Assembly: GCF_029714305.1 (NCBI RefSeq)
Contig: NZ_CP121647.1
Span: 3,306,501 to 3,370,500 of the forward strand
From: Bradyrhizobium sp. CB3481
GTDB lineage: Bacteria > Pseudomonadota > Alphaproteobacteria > Rhizobiales > Xanthobacteraceae
DNA: 64,000 nt
Reading direction: 5' to 3'
A model generated the notes under the pieces. The model was not told the origin of the DNA, ran no database searches, and saw only the letters and a list, made by a program, of their open reading frames with translations. Made by a program: the position numbers and the translations under genes. Shown here piece by piece: positions 22,697-32,410 of the stretch. How positions within the stretch are numbered: the stretch's first letter is position 1; every line of letters begins with the position of its first letter.

Positions 22697-24678
22697 AGCG
22701 CACGCGATATCTCCTGGCCGCCAGCTTGGCCTGCATTGTTGCCGGATCGGGCGCCTATCTCCATCTCATGCGGCCGCCGCAGTTGCAGCGCGCGCAATTG
22801 CAGGTCGCCGCTGCGCCTGTCGAACAGAAGGTGGCGAGCAACGACGTCGCTCAAGCGCCTTCGACCGTGCAAGAAAAGAGGGAAAGCGAAGGTGAGGCCC
22901 GCTTACGAACGCATATCCAGACCGCTACTCCGGCCGCAAAGCCCAACCAGGAAGCCGCCGCGCCTCCGGTTGCGGCGGCGCCGCCTCCCGCCAAGCCGAA
23001 TGCGGAAAATAAGGTCGCCGGCGGGATTGCTCCGCAGGCCTCTTCCACGAGGGCGCCCGGCCGGGTGCCGGCTCCCGTGCAGGGAATGGCGCCGCTTGTC
23101 GACGGCCGTAGCCGCCTTGCGGAGCGGACTGATCACAGCTCCACGCGCCCGCCGCCATTAGCATTTGCGCAGCCGATGGGGCGGGCCGACGCCTTGCTGG
23201 ACCACACCCGGCGCGAGCACGTTCCTGATGCGTCCGAGCCTGTTGGCCGCGACAAGTTTGCGAATGCGCCGGAAAACGCCTTCAAGATCGCGCGCGATGT
23301 GCCCGTCTCGACGTTCTCCATTGATGTCGATACGGCGTCATACGCGTTCGTCCGCGGACAGCTCAACCGCAACATCCTGCCGCCGCCCGCGTCGGTTCGG
23401 ACCGAGGAACTGATCAACTACTTCCCCTATGCCTACGAAGCGCCGGCATCGGCGAACGAGCCGTTCCGCGCCAACGTTGCCGTGTTTCCGAATCCCTGGG
23501 CGGAGGGCCGCAAGCTCATTCGCGTCGGCATCAAGGGTTATGCGCTGCAACAGGCAAACCGGCCGCGCGCCAATCTGGTTTTCCTGATCGATACGTCGGG
23601 CTCGATGGAGCCGCAGAACCGGCTGCCGCTCGTCAAGCAGTCGCTCGCTATGCTCGTGACCCAGCTGCAACCCGAGGACCGCATCGCGATCGTGACCTAT
23701 GCTGGAAATGCCGGCACGGCGCTTGAACCCACGTCCGTGTCCGAGAAGGCGAAAATCCTGGCGACGATCGATCGGCTCGAGGCGCACGGCAGCACGGCGG
23801 GCGCCGAGGGCATCCGGCAGGCCTATGCGCTTGCGGAGCAGAACTTTGACGCGGGCGGCGTCAACCGCGTCATTCTCGCCACCGACGGCGACTTCAATGT
23901 CGGAATCACCAACCCTGATGAATTGAAGGGTTTCGTCGAGCGTCAGCGCGAAAAGGGCATTTTCCTGTCCGTGCTCGGCGTCGGTGCCGGCAATTACAAC
24001 GACGCGCTGGCGCAGTCGCTGGCGCAGAACGGCAACGGCGTCGCCGCTTACATCGATACGATCAACGAGGCGCGCAAGGTGCTGGTCGAAGAGGCGAGCT
24101 CAACGCTGTTTCCGATCGGCAAGGATGTGAAGATCCAGGTCGAGTTCAATCCGGCGACCGTCGCCGAATATCGGCTCATCGGCTACGAGACGCGGCTGCT
24201 CAACCGCGCCGATTTCGCAAACGACAAGGTCGATGCCGGCGATGTCGGCTCGGGGCAAACCGTGACGGCGCTCTACGACATCGTCCCTGTCGGCGGGCCC
24301 CGCGTGGTCGATGATCTCAGATACGGCGCGCAGGCCCCGGCGAGCGGCGCGCCATCGCAGGCCGAGTATGCCTTCGTCAAGATCCGCTACAAGCTGCCGC
24401 GATCCGATCAAAGCGTGCTGATCACTACACCCATCGATCGCGCATCGGAGCATGGCCGCTTCGAGGACGCGCCGCTCGATGCCCGCTTTGCAACCAGTGT
24501 GGCCGCATTCGCTGAGATTCTACGTGGCGGAAAGCACACCGGCCAGTTCGGCTATGACGACGTGCTGCGTATTGCGTCGGCGGCGCGCGGCGACGATCCC
24601 TACGGATATCGCTCCGAGTTCCTTCAACTGGTACGCGCCGCCAAAACGGCGAGTGCCATGCGGCCGCTGCGACCGTGA
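22624..24678 (+). CDS. von Willebrand factor type A (YfbK-like) membrane protein
   Basis: Main frame of the vWA gene. A transmembrane helix (YLLAASLACIVAGSGAYLHLM) is followed by a Pro/Ala-rich periplasmic linker and an extended region (VPVSTFSIDVDTASYAFVRGQL) that marks the vWA_N domain. The vWA domain proper has the MIDAS motif LVFLIDTSGSMEPQNRLPL, plus TYAGNAGTAL and ATDGDFNVG. A C-terminal DUF3520-type segment ends at residue 684. Independent starts are ATG 22624 or ATG 22693 (GAGAGG six bases upstream). The intact gene probably began at 22484. Likely a metal-dependent protein-interaction module at the inner membrane linked to the upstream ECF sigma factor. Confidence 0.85.
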   Translation: MPTDIRLIERTAAPLRRSRERFVMKRTRYLLAASLACIVAGSGAYLHLMRPPQLQRAQLQVAAAPVEQKVASNDVAQAPSTVQEKRESEGEARLRTHIQTATPAAKPNQEAAAPPVAAAPPPAKPNAENKVAGGIAPQASSTRAPGRVPAPVQGMAPLVDGRSRLAERTDHSSTRPPPLAFAQPMGRADALLDHTRREHVPDASEPVGRDKFANAPENAFKIARDVPVSTFSIDVDTASYAFVRGQLNRNILPPPASVRTEELINYFPYAYEAPASANEPFRANVAVFPNPWAEGRKLIRVGIKGYALQQANRPRANLVFLIDTSGSMEPQNRLPLVKQSLAMLVTQLQPEDRIAIVTYAGNAGTALEPTSVSEKAKILATIDRLEAHGSTAGAEGIRQAYALAEQNFDAGGVNRVILATDGDFNVGITNPDELKGFVERQREKGIFLSVLGVGAGNYNDALAQSLAQNGNGVAAYIDTINEARKVLVEEASSTLFPIGKDVKIQVEFNPATVAEYRLIGYETRLLNRADFANDKVDAGDVGSGQTVTALYDIVPVGGPRVVDDLRYGAQAPASGAPSQAEYAFVKIRYKLPRSDQSVLITTPIDRASEHGRFEDAPLDARFATSVAAFAEILRGGKHTGQFGYDDVLRIASAARGDDPYGYRSEFLQLVRAAKTASAMRPLRP

Positions 24679-25304
24679 TCAGCTTTTGATTTGAGCCAGT
24701 GCGTCCATTTGGTGCAACGGAGGAAAAGTTGAGCCGCCTCCGGCCCTCCGAACCCGCCTCGGGCACATCCATGAATGTCAGACCGAAAGTTCGGCTGGCG
24801 TCATTGGTGCTCGTGGCGGCCATGGGCACCGTGGTGCGCGCCGGTTTCATCTTCGGTGCTAAACGAAAGATCGGCGGAGAAACTCTGTCAGTGGACGGGC
24901 GGGAAGGGGGCGGGCGCACGGAATGAATGCGTCGTCTGCCTGGCATGCGGCGGCCGCGGAAACCAACGCAGCTTGTGGCTCAGCCTCGATAAGCCTCGCC
25001 CGAGCGCGCACTTCAGCGCTGTTAGATTCGGCCGCCGTAGCGCCGTGTGATTCTGCGCCTTTGGTGTTTGTTGCGCGCTCGGGCTTATCCACCCGCAGCT
25101 TTACGGAGGACGTAGGGCCCGAAGCCTGCGTCGGATAATATCCTGTAATTTCAAAGGCCTATTGCAGTCGCTCACGTTTTGGTGACGTGGCAATTATGCA
25201 ACAAGCGCCTACAAAACGGGCCGGCTGAGCCGTCGCGAAGCTGTCTTTTGTTGCTTGTTCGGAACTGTTCGTTTCATATCGTTGGCGCGACGGAGGGGGG
25301 CATC
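24679..25304. other. Long gene-free stretch before porin 2
   Basis: About 630 bases with no supportable gene, RNA or terminator. Open frames here lack ribosome-binding sites and family resemblance. Confidence 0.45.
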
Positions 25305-25472
25305 CCGAGGTCGTCCCGTTTTAGGTGGTTCGCTTAAGTCCCTCGCGTTCATGCGGGAGTGTCCGAAGGCGCGAAGTGGCTAAGCGGGTTTCAGGGGACA
25401 AGGGAACCAACCTTAGGGTGTTTCACCCAGCGGATCCGGAACCTTCCCTACAGAGCAACTTGGAGGTTTAAC
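25305..25472 (+). promoter_or_regulatory. Conserved 5' leader of porin 2
   Basis: Homologous to 5805-5972, with no net insertion or deletion between the conserved block and the start codon. The TCGCG (25343-25347)/CGCGA (25370-25374) pairing is preserved, and the same AACTTGGAGGTTTAAC ribosome-binding region is present. Confidence 0.6.
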
Positions 25473-27029
25473 ATGAAGATGGTTAAGAGCCTTATCCTCG
25501 GCTCAGCGGCGGGTTTGATCGCCATGGGCGGAGCACAGGCGGCCGATCTTCCCGTCAAGGCCAAAGCGGTCGAGTACGTGAGGATCTGCTCCCTGTACGG
25601 CGCGGGTTTCTTCTATATCCCGGGCACCGACACCTGCCTTAAGCTGGGTGGTTATCTGCGCGTCGACACCACGTTCAACGGTGGCATCTACGGTGGTCCC
25701 GCGTGGAGCGGCGACATCGGCCAGGGCAACCGCTATCGTGACTACTTCGCGGCTCGTTCGCGTCTTTCGCTGACGGTCGATACCCGCACTGCCACTGAAT
25801 ACGGCGTTGTCCGCACCTTCGGTCAGGCCAACATCCAGTTCAGCACGCTGGGCAACAACACGTTCAATCCGAACTCGCTGGCGACCAACCTCGGCAACAA
25901 CACCAACCTGCTCGACTCTGCAGGCTCGGGCTACGTCGCCGTTGACCAGATCTTCCTGCAGTTCGCCGGCTTCACCTTCGGTAAGTCGGTTTCGGCCTTC
26001 GCTTCGCCTTGGAACGGCTATCCGGGCAACAACAACTCGTTCCTGATGGGCGGTCCCGACTACGTGACCGGCGTCAACAACATCCAGTACACCGTTCAGT
26101 TCGGCAATGGCGTGTCGGGCACCATCGGCCTGGATGAGCCGACCGTGTACAACCGCACCTCGCTGCTGAACCTCTCGAGCGGACTCGGCGGCTTCTCCAC
26201 GGCCGGCGCGCAAGCCTACGGCGGCGTGCATTCTCCCGACATCGTCGGCAACATCCGTGTCGATCAGGCCTGGGGTCTGTTCCAGATCGGCGGTTTGGCG
26301 CACCTCGTGAACGCTTCCTACAACAACCTCAACGCCAACGGCACTCCGAATAACCTCTCGGAAATCAGCGGCCACCCCGAAGACAAGTGGGGCGGTGCTG
26401 TGATGGCTGCGTTGCAGATCAAGAATCTGCCGACCGGCCCCGGCGACGACTTCAAGATCGACGCCACCTACGCCAAGGGCTCCACGAAGTCGGTGGTCTC
26501 CACGAGCGGTGCCTCGCCGAGCTTCACGATGTTCGGTGATACCGGCCGCGTTGGTGCTTACCAGAGCATCGGCTTTGGTCAGACCGCTGATGGTGTGTAC
26601 CTGCCTGGCGCCACCGACGGCATCAAGCTCGTCGATGCATGGGGTATCCGTGGTGCGTTCAACCACAACTGGGATCCCTACTGGTCGACCAGCCTCTGGG
26701 GCAGCTACGGTCAGGTGCGCTACGGTGGTAACGCTCTCGACATCACCTCGGCGAAGGGTGCCTGGTGCGCCAACTACAACACCGGCAAGGCCGTGTCTGC
26801 AGACTACTCCTGCAACCCGGACTTCAACTTCGCCCAGGTTGGTGTGGTCACCCGCTGGACTCCCGTCAAGAACCTGACGTTCTCGGCTGAAGTCGGTGCG
26901 TTCTTCCTCGACCAGAAGTTCACCGGTGCCGCCACTCTGACGCCGACGGCTCCGAAGCCGACCGCCGTCTACGAGTTCCGCGATCAGAGCACCGTGTTCC
27001 TGAACGTTCGCGCTCAGCGTAACTTCTGA
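25473..27029 (+). CDS. Porin, Porin_2 family, second copy (518 aa)
   Basis: Paralogue of 5973-7526, nearly identical along its length. The signal peptide is MKMVKSLILGSAAGLIAMGGAQA followed by ADLPVKAKAVEYV; the Cys-containing N-terminus and the closing strand FLNVRAQRNF are the same. Differences cluster in loop-like segments: SSGLGGFSTAGAQAYG against SVPGGFATAGAQSYG, NLNANGTPNNLSEI against VLGAGGVPTALSEI, and FTGAATLTPTAPKPTA against MNGAATLAATAPKPST. This is as expected for surface loops under selection. Start chosen by TTGGAGG; the in-frame GTG at 25359 is not used. General-diffusion outer-membrane channel. Confidence 0.95.
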   Translation: MKMVKSLILGSAAGLIAMGGAQAADLPVKAKAVEYVRICSLYGAGFFYIPGTDTCLKLGGYLRVDTTFNGGIYGGPAWSGDIGQGNRYRDYFAARSRLSLTVDTRTATEYGVVRTFGQANIQFSTLGNNTFNPNSLATNLGNNTNLLDSAGSGYVAVDQIFLQFAGFTFGKSVSAFASPWNGYPGNNNSFLMGGPDYVTGVNNIQYTVQFGNGVSGTIGLDEPTVYNRTSLLNLSSGLGGFSTAGAQAYGGVHSPDIVGNIRVDQAWGLFQIGGLAHLVNASYNNLNANGTPNNLSEISGHPEDKWGGAVMAALQIKNLPTGPGDDFKIDATYAKGSTKSVVSTSGASPSFTMFGDTGRVGAYQSIGFGQTADGVYLPGATDGIKLVDAWGIRGAFNHNWDPYWSTSLWGSYGQVRYGGNALDITSAKGAWCANYNTGKAVSADYSCNPDFNFAQVGVVTRWTPVKNLTFSAEVGAFFLDQKFTGAATLTPTAPKPTAVYEFRDQSTVFLNVRAQRNF

Positions 27030-27055
27030 TCCCGAAAGACTTGAAACACTAGGAG

Positions 27056-27088
27056 AACCCCCGGCAGGCAACTGCCGGGGGTTTTTCA
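27056..27088 (+). terminator. Rho-independent terminator of porin 2
   Basis: A 12-bp perfect stem AACCCCCGGCAG / CTGCCGGGGGTT with loop GCAA, followed by T-rich sequence, 26 bases after the stop. Confidence 0.9.
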
Positions 27089-27210
27089 TTGCGCCTTTAC
27101 ATTTGCGCGCATGTGCAGTGCGGTTGCGCACTCGCAACGATCAACGGCCGATTCCCGGCCTTCCGCGCTCGAACAAACGGCGATAGTAGCTATGTCACAC
27201 GGAGCGCCTA

Positions 27211-27248
27211 GACTCGCCATAATATCACTCCGATTGAGACGCATTGTC
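27211..27248 (+). promoter_or_regulatory. Conserved upstream block of SBP-fusion gene 1
   Basis: GACTCGCC...TCCGATTGAGACGCATTGT aligns without gaps to the blocks before genes 2 and 3. It lies about 85-120 bases before the start, where a promoter is expected. Confidence 0.45.
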
Positions 27249-27333
27249 GGCGAGTAGGGTTGAAAACCTGCACGTCTGCGCAACGCGCACAATAAGAAAA
27301 AAATATGGGCAAGGGACACAAGGGGGGACCGCA

Positions 27334-29688
27334 ATGCGGGCTAATACCGATTCTCGTCTTCAAATTGGGCATATATCGCGGCTTTGGACCGCGCGCGCCG
27401 TTCGCCGGCTGTTTGCCGCGCCTTTCCGCCAGGCGGCCGCGGCGCTGATGCTGGCTGCGGTGGCGGCGCCGGCGTTAACGGATAAGGCAAGGGCCGCGCC
27501 GGGCGATAATGAGATCCGGATCGGCAACACCGTGCCCTACACCGGACCGGCCTCCGCCTATGGCGTGATCGGCAAGGTGCTGGCGGCCTATTTCGACAAG
27601 GTCAACGCCGAGGGTGGAATCAAAGGCCGCAAGATCAACTTCATTTCCTATGACGACGCCTACAATCCGACCAAGACGATGGAGGCGACCCGCAAGCTCG
27701 TCGAGGAAGACAACGTTCTCTTCATTCTCGCGGGCCTCGGCACCAACACCAGCCAGGCCGTCCATCCCTATTTGAACTCGAGGAAGATCCCGCAGCTCTT
27801 CGTCGCCTCGGGCGCGACGATGTGGGACCAGCCGCGCGAGTTTCCCTGGACCATGGGCTTCCTGCCCAGCTACCAGACCGAAGCCCACATCTATTCGCAG
27901 TACATCCTGGAGAACCATCCGCGCGGCAAGATCGCGGTGCTCTATCAGGACGACGGCTTCGGCAAGGACTATCTGAAAGGCCTGAGAGACGGCCTCGGCG
28001 GCAAGGTTCCGATCGTGGCTGAAGCGCCTTACAAGGTGACGGACGTCAACATCGATGCCCAGATCGCCAAGCTGAAGGCCTCGGGCGCCGACATCTTCAT
28101 GCAGTTCACCACGCCGAAATTCGCCACCATGGCGATCAAGCGAAATGCCGAGATCGGGTGGAAGCCGATCCATTTCCTCGCTTCAGTGTCCGAATCGGTG
28201 TCGGCCGTGATGGCGCCGGCCGGCGTGGAAAACGCCGAGGGTATCATTTCGGCGATGTACCGCGTGGAGGGCGAGGACGCGCAGTCCGCGGGACCGGCAG
28301 CGTTCCGGGAGTGGAGCGCCTTCATGGAGCGCTATGTCCCGAGCGTCAGCAAGTCGAACGGCCAGGCGGTCTACGGCTATCTGAACGCCAAGCTCATCGT
28401 CGAAGTCCTGAAAATGTGCGGCGACGACTTCTCGCGCGAGAACATCATGAAGCAGGCCCGCTCGATCAAAGGCCTGCAGCTTCCGATGATGGTGCCGGGC
28501 ATCCTGATCAACACCAGCCCGTCGGACCATGCCACGATCGAGCAGATGCGCCTGATGCGCTTCACAGGCGGTCACTGGCAGTTCTTCGGGCCGGTGCGCA
28601 GCGGCATCGATCCGGGCACCGTCAGCGATTCCTTCAAGACGCTGTTCAAGTACGGCACCGCGACCAAGCGCGATCTGGCCAATCAGCTCAACGCGAACAC
28701 GGTGAGCTTGATGACCGGCTCGTTCGGCTCCACCTATGCCCAGATGGGCGCAGACCTCGCCTCGGTGCTCGACAACGGCACCAGCTTGCGCATCCTTCCC
28801 GTGATGGGCCGCGGCTCGGTGCAGGCGGTGGCGGACATTCTGCTGCTGCGCGGCGTCGATGCCGGCATCGTGCGCAAGGACACGCTGGCCTATCTCGACC
28901 GCAAGGACTTCGCCAAGGACATCCGCAACCAGTTTGTTTATGTGGCGAAGATGTTCAACGAGGAAATGCATATCCTTGCGCCGCGGACGATTGCCAATGT
29001 GCGCGACCTCGACGGCAAGACCGTGGTCGTCGATCTGCCTGACAGTTCGACCTTCGTGACTGCGATCAACGTGTTCGAGCGTCTCGGCATCAGGCCGCAC
29101 TTGGTCTACCAGGAGCCTCGTTTGGCGGTGGACATGCTGCGCAAGGGCGAAGTCGACGCCATCGTGGCGATTGAAGGCAAGCCGGTGCAATGGCTGAACC
29201 AGATCACCGACCGCAACCTGCATCTGGTGCCGGTCGACTACGCCAAGACGCTGCAGGAGGAATATCTGCCGTCCAAGCTGTCTTCGCAGGACTACCCGAA
29301 CCTGGTGGCGGATGGCAGCTCGGTCGAGACGGTTTCGGCCGAGGCGGTGCTGGCCTCGTATAATTGGGCGCCAAACAGCGATCGCTACCGCCGTCTGGCG
29401 CTGCTCGTGGATACCATGTTCGACAAGGTTGCGCAGTTGCAGCGGCCGCCATTCCATCCGAAGTGGAAGGAAATGGCTCCGCGCGCGACGGTGGCCGGCT
29501 GGACCCGCTTCAAGGCCGCACAGGAATGGCTCGACCGCAACATGCCGGCAAGCGCGTCCGTGTCCGCGGCATCGGGTGCCGTGCCGCCGCCGGCTGCCGC
29601 CACGCTCTCTCCGCAGGAACGCGATCCGCTCTATCGCGAATTCCTGGAGTGGCGCGCCAACCGCGCCAAGGCGGCCGGTAGCCGATAA
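27334..29688 (+). CDS. Dual substrate-binding protein: LivK-like fused to TAXI/NMT1-like, copy 1 (784 aa)
   Basis: The start at 27334 follows AGGGGGGACCGCA; a 30-residue upstream extension is rejected. A basic N-terminus leads to a signal segment ending near ALTDKARAAPG. Residues about 57-425 form a type I (Peripla_BP_6/LivK) domain: NEIRIGNTVPYTGPASAYG, INFISYDDAYNPTKTMEATR, IAVLYQDDGFGKDYLKGL. Residues about 453-735 form a TAXI/NMT1-like type II domain: VSLMTGSFGSTYAQMGADLA, GSVQAVADILLLRGVDAGIV, LDGKTVVVDLPDSSTFV. An Ala/Pro linker and the tail QERDPLYREFLEWRAN close it. No permease is nearby. Either a binding protein with two ligands or a periplasmic sensor. Confidence 0.88.
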   Translation: MRANTDSRLQIGHISRLWTARAVRRLFAAPFRQAAAALMLAAVAAPALTDKARAAPGDNEIRIGNTVPYTGPASAYGVIGKVLAAYFDKVNAEGGIKGRKINFISYDDAYNPTKTMEATRKLVEEDNVLFILAGLGTNTSQAVHPYLNSRKIPQLFVASGATMWDQPREFPWTMGFLPSYQTEAHIYSQYILENHPRGKIAVLYQDDGFGKDYLKGLRDGLGGKVPIVAEAPYKVTDVNIDAQIAKLKASGADIFMQFTTPKFATMAIKRNAEIGWKPIHFLASVSESVSAVMAPAGVENAEGIISAMYRVEGEDAQSAGPAAFREWSAFMERYVPSVSKSNGQAVYGYLNAKLIVEVLKMCGDDFSRENIMKQARSIKGLQLPMMVPGILINTSPSDHATIEQMRLMRFTGGHWQFFGPVRSGIDPGTVSDSFKTLFKYGTATKRDLANQLNANTVSLMTGSFGSTYAQMGADLASVLDNGTSLRILPVMGRGSVQAVADILLLRGVDAGIVRKDTLAYLDRKDFAKDIRNQFVYVAKMFNEEMHILAPRTIANVRDLDGKTVVVDLPDSSTFVTAINVFERLGIRPHLVYQEPRLAVDMLRKGEVDAIVAIEGKPVQWLNQITDRNLHLVPVDYAKTLQEEYLPSKLSSQDYPNLVADGSSVETVSAEAVLASYNWAPNSDRYRRLALLVDTMFDKVAQLQRPPFHPKWKEMAPRATVAGWTRFKAAQEWLDRNMPASASVSAASGAVPPPAAATLSPQERDPLYREFLEWRANRAKAAGSR

Positions 29689-29730
29689 TCGCGACTGCCA
29701 CGGCAGGGATATCGAGATAAAGATGACGAG

Positions 29731-29764
29731 ACGGCCCGCCGCATGGCGGGCCGTCCTGTTTTGA
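29731..29764 (+). terminator. Terminator after SBP-fusion gene 1
   Basis: A 10-bp perfect stem ACGGCCCGCC / GGCGGGCCGT with loop GCAT, then CCTGTTTTG. Near-identical hairpins follow the other two copies. Confidence 0.85.
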
Positions 29765-29882
29765 TCGCGCGTTAAAGATTGAAGTCATCATCGCACAACC
29801 GAAGCGTGCAATGACCCGGTAACGCTAATGCCCCAAATTGTCGCGATCGAACACACGATCGACTAACTGTGCGGCACGCCTG

Positions 29883-29920
29883 GACTTGCCACAAAATCAG
29901 TCCGATTGAGATACAATGTT
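29883..29920 (+). promoter_or_regulatory. Conserved upstream block of SBP-fusion gene 2
   Basis: GACTTGCCACAAAATCAG then TCCGATTGAGATACAATGT. It begins with a CTTGCC -35-like element and aligns to 27211-27248 and 32603-32640. A separate perfect 8-bp inverted repeat (GTAGCGTT-CA-AACGCTAC, 29926-29943) lies just downstream and is unique to this copy. Confidence 0.5.
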
Positions 29921-29996
29921 GACGAGTAGCGTTCAAACGCTACCCGTCTAAGCAACGCGCAAAAAACATGGGTGTGAAAACATAGGGGGGACCGCC

Positions 29997-32351
29997 ATGC
30001 GGGCCAGGATCGATTCGCGTCGACAGATCACGCAAATGTTGCGATCCCGGTTGGGCGCGCGCCGGCTGTGCGCCGCGTCACGGCGCAGCCTGGCGGCACT
30101 TGCACTCGCCGCCATGGCAGGAGCGACGTTCAGCACGCAAGGCGTCGCCGCGCCCCCGGCCGGCAACGAAATCCGGATCGGCAATACCGCGCCGTATACT
30201 GGTCCGGCTTCGGCCTACGGTGTCATCGCCAAGGTGGTCGCGGCCTATTTCGAGAAGACCAACGCCGAGGGTGGCATCAACGGCCGCAAGGTCAATATGA
30301 TCACCTACGACGACGCGTATGAGCCCACCAAGACGATGGAGGCGATCCGCAAGCTCGTCGAAGAGGACCAGGTTCTTCTTGCGTTGGGGACGATCGGCAC
30401 CAACACCAACGCGGCGATCCAGCCCTATTTGAACGCGAAGAAGGTGCCGCATCTCTTCGCCCTGTCGGGCGCTGCGGCCTGGGATCAGCCGCGGGAGTTT
30501 CCCTGGACTGTCGGCTTCCTGCCGAGCTACGCGGCCGAAGCGCAGATCTATGCGCAGTATCTGCTGGAGAACCATCCGCGCAGCAAGATCGCCGTCCTCT
30601 ATCAGGACGACGGCATGGGCAAGGAGTACCTCAAAGGCCTGAAGGACGGCCTCGGCGGCAAGATTCCGATCGTGGCCGAGGCGCCCTACAAGGTGGCCGA
30701 TACCACCATCGACGCCCAGATCGCCAAGCTCAAGGCCTCCGGCGCCGACGTCCTCATCGAGTTCACCACACCGAAATTCGCGGTCATGGCGATCCGGCGG
30801 GCCGCCGAACTCGGATGGAAGCCGCTGCAGTTCGCCGCCTCCATCTCCAATTCGTACTCGGCCGTGATCCAGCCGGCAGGCGCGCAAAATGCGGAAGGCC
30901 TGATGTCGGCGGCCTACCGGCTCGAGGGCGAGGACTCGGCCGCGGCCGGCGACGCGGTGTTCCGCGAATGGACCGCCTTCATGCAGCGCTATGTGCCGAG
31001 CGTCAGCAAGACCAACGGCCAGGCCGTCCTGGGCTATCTGGTCGGCAAGCTGACGGTCGAGGTCTTGAAGAACTGCGGCGACGACTTGTCGCGCGAGAAC
31101 ATCATCCGCCAGGCGCGCGGGCTGAAGGGCATCCAGCTTCCGATGATGGTGCAGGGCATCCTGATCAATACCAGCCCGTCCGACCACGCGCCGATCGAGC
31201 AGATGCGGATGATGCGCTTCACGGGCGGCCAGTGGCAGCACTTTGGCCCGGTGCGCAGTGGCGTCGATGCGGGCGCGGTCAGCGATTCCTTCAAGACGCT
31301 GTTCAAGTATGGCACCGCGACCAAGCGCGACCTTGCCAACCAGCTCAACGCCAACACCGTGAGCTTGATGACCGGCTCGTTCGGCTCGACCTATGCGCAG
31401 GTCGGCGCCGATCTCGCCTCCGTGCTCGACAACGGTACGGCGCTGCGCATCCTTCCCGTGATGGGCCGTGGCTCGGTGCAGGCGGTGGCGGACATTCTCT
31501 TGCTGCGCGGCGTCGATGCCGGCATCGTGCGCAAGGACACGCTGGCCTATCTCGACCGCAAGGATTTTGCCAAGGACATTCGCAACCAGTTCGTCTATGT
31601 GGCGAAGATGTTCAACGAGGAAATGCACGTCCTCGCGCCGAGATCGATTACCAATGTGCGCGATCTCGACGGCAAGACCGTCGTGGTCGATCTGCCCGAC
31701 AGCTCGACCTTCGTGACCGCGATCAACGTGTTCGAGCGTCTCGGCATCCGGCCGCATTTGATCTACCAGGAGCCGCGGCTCGCCGTGGACATGCTGCGCA
31801 AGGGCGAGGTCGATGCCATCGTGGCGATCGAGGGCAAGCCGTTGCAATGGCTCAACCAGGTCAACGACCGCAACCTGCATCTGGTGCCGGTCGACTATGC
31901 CAAGACGCTGCAGGAGGAATATCTGCCCTCCAAGCTGTCCTCGCAGGACTATCCGGGCCTCGTGCCCGAGGGAGGCTTGGTCGAAACGGTTGCGGCGGAA
32001 GCCGTATTGGCGTCGTACAACTGGGCGCCGAACAGCGACCGCTATCGCCGGCTGGCGCTCCTCGTCGACACCATGTTCGACAAGGTCGCGCAGTTGCAGC
32101 GGCCGCCGTTCCATCCGAAGTGGAAGGAAATGGCGCCGCGCGCGACGGTCGCCGGCTGGACCCGCTTCAAGGCGGCGCAGGAATGGCTCGACCGCAACAT
32201 GCCGCTGGCGTCAGGCTCGGCCGTCTCGTCAGCATCCGCCGCCGTGCCGGCGCTCCCGTCCGCTGTCCTTTCTCCGCAGGAACGCGATCCGCTCTATCGC
32301 GAATTCCTGGAGTGGCGCGCCAACCGCGCCAAGGCAACCGGCAACCGGTAG
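29997..32351 (+). CDS. Dual substrate-binding protein: LivK-like fused to TAXI/NMT1-like, copy 2 (784 aa)
   Basis: Same length and domain order as copy 1. The start follows AGGGGGGACCGCC. The signal segment is SLAALALAAMAGATFSTQGVAA (residues 31-52), then the type I domain (57-425), the type II domain (453-735), a Ser/Ala/Pro linker (737-757) and the conserved tail (758-784). In the type I half it differs from copy 1 at segments likely to contact ligand: LALGTIGTNTNAAI for LAGLGTNTSQAV, FALSGAAAW for FVASGATMW, SISNSYSAVI for SVSESVSAVM. The type II half is almost unchanged. This suggests different inputs with one shared second function. Confidence 0.88.
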   Translation: MRARIDSRRQITQMLRSRLGARRLCAASRRSLAALALAAMAGATFSTQGVAAPPAGNEIRIGNTAPYTGPASAYGVIAKVVAAYFEKTNAEGGINGRKVNMITYDDAYEPTKTMEAIRKLVEEDQVLLALGTIGTNTNAAIQPYLNAKKVPHLFALSGAAAWDQPREFPWTVGFLPSYAAEAQIYAQYLLENHPRSKIAVLYQDDGMGKEYLKGLKDGLGGKIPIVAEAPYKVADTTIDAQIAKLKASGADVLIEFTTPKFAVMAIRRAAELGWKPLQFAASISNSYSAVIQPAGAQNAEGLMSAAYRLEGEDSAAAGDAVFREWTAFMQRYVPSVSKTNGQAVLGYLVGKLTVEVLKNCGDDLSRENIIRQARGLKGIQLPMMVQGILINTSPSDHAPIEQMRMMRFTGGQWQHFGPVRSGVDAGAVSDSFKTLFKYGTATKRDLANQLNANTVSLMTGSFGSTYAQVGADLASVLDNGTALRILPVMGRGSVQAVADILLLRGVDAGIVRKDTLAYLDRKDFAKDIRNQFVYVAKMFNEEMHVLAPRSITNVRDLDGKTVVVDLPDSSTFVTAINVFERLGIRPHLIYQEPRLAVDMLRKGEVDAIVAIEGKPLQWLNQVNDRNLHLVPVDYAKTLQEEYLPSKLSSQDYPGLVPEGGLVETVAAEAVLASYNWAPNSDRYRRLALLVDTMFDKVAQLQRPPFHPKWKEMAPRATVAGWTRFKAAQEWLDRNMPLASGSAVSSASAAVPALPSAVLSPQERDPLYREFLEWRANRAKATGNR

Positions 32352-32379
32352 TCACGGCTGCCACGATTCGGCGACGGAA

Positions 32380-32410
32380 CGGCCCGCCAGTTGGCGGGCC
32401 GCCTTATTTT
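32380..32410 (+). terminator. Terminator after SBP-fusion gene 2
   Basis: A 10-bp perfect stem CGGCCCGCCA / TGGCGGGCCG with a 2-nt turn (GT), followed by CCTTATTTT. Confidence 0.82.

Noticed and set aside
24771..24926. Possible small membrane protein starting MNVRPKVRLASLVLVAAMG
   Set aside because: Hydrophobic start is suggestive, but there is no ribosome-binding site and the rest is an arbitrary charged tail.
25503..27137. 544-codon minus-strand frame opposite porin 2 (and 6003-7163 opposite porin 1)
   Set aside because: Codon-phase shadow of the porin genes with no ribosome-binding site or domain.
30078..32114. Long minus-strand open frame (678 codons) opposite SBP-fusion gene 2, with similar ones opposite genes 1 and 3
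   Set aside because: It is antisense to a clear gene in high-GC DNA. The product is His/Arg/Asp-rich with no family resemblance, and all three copies have the same shadow because the sense genes are homologous.
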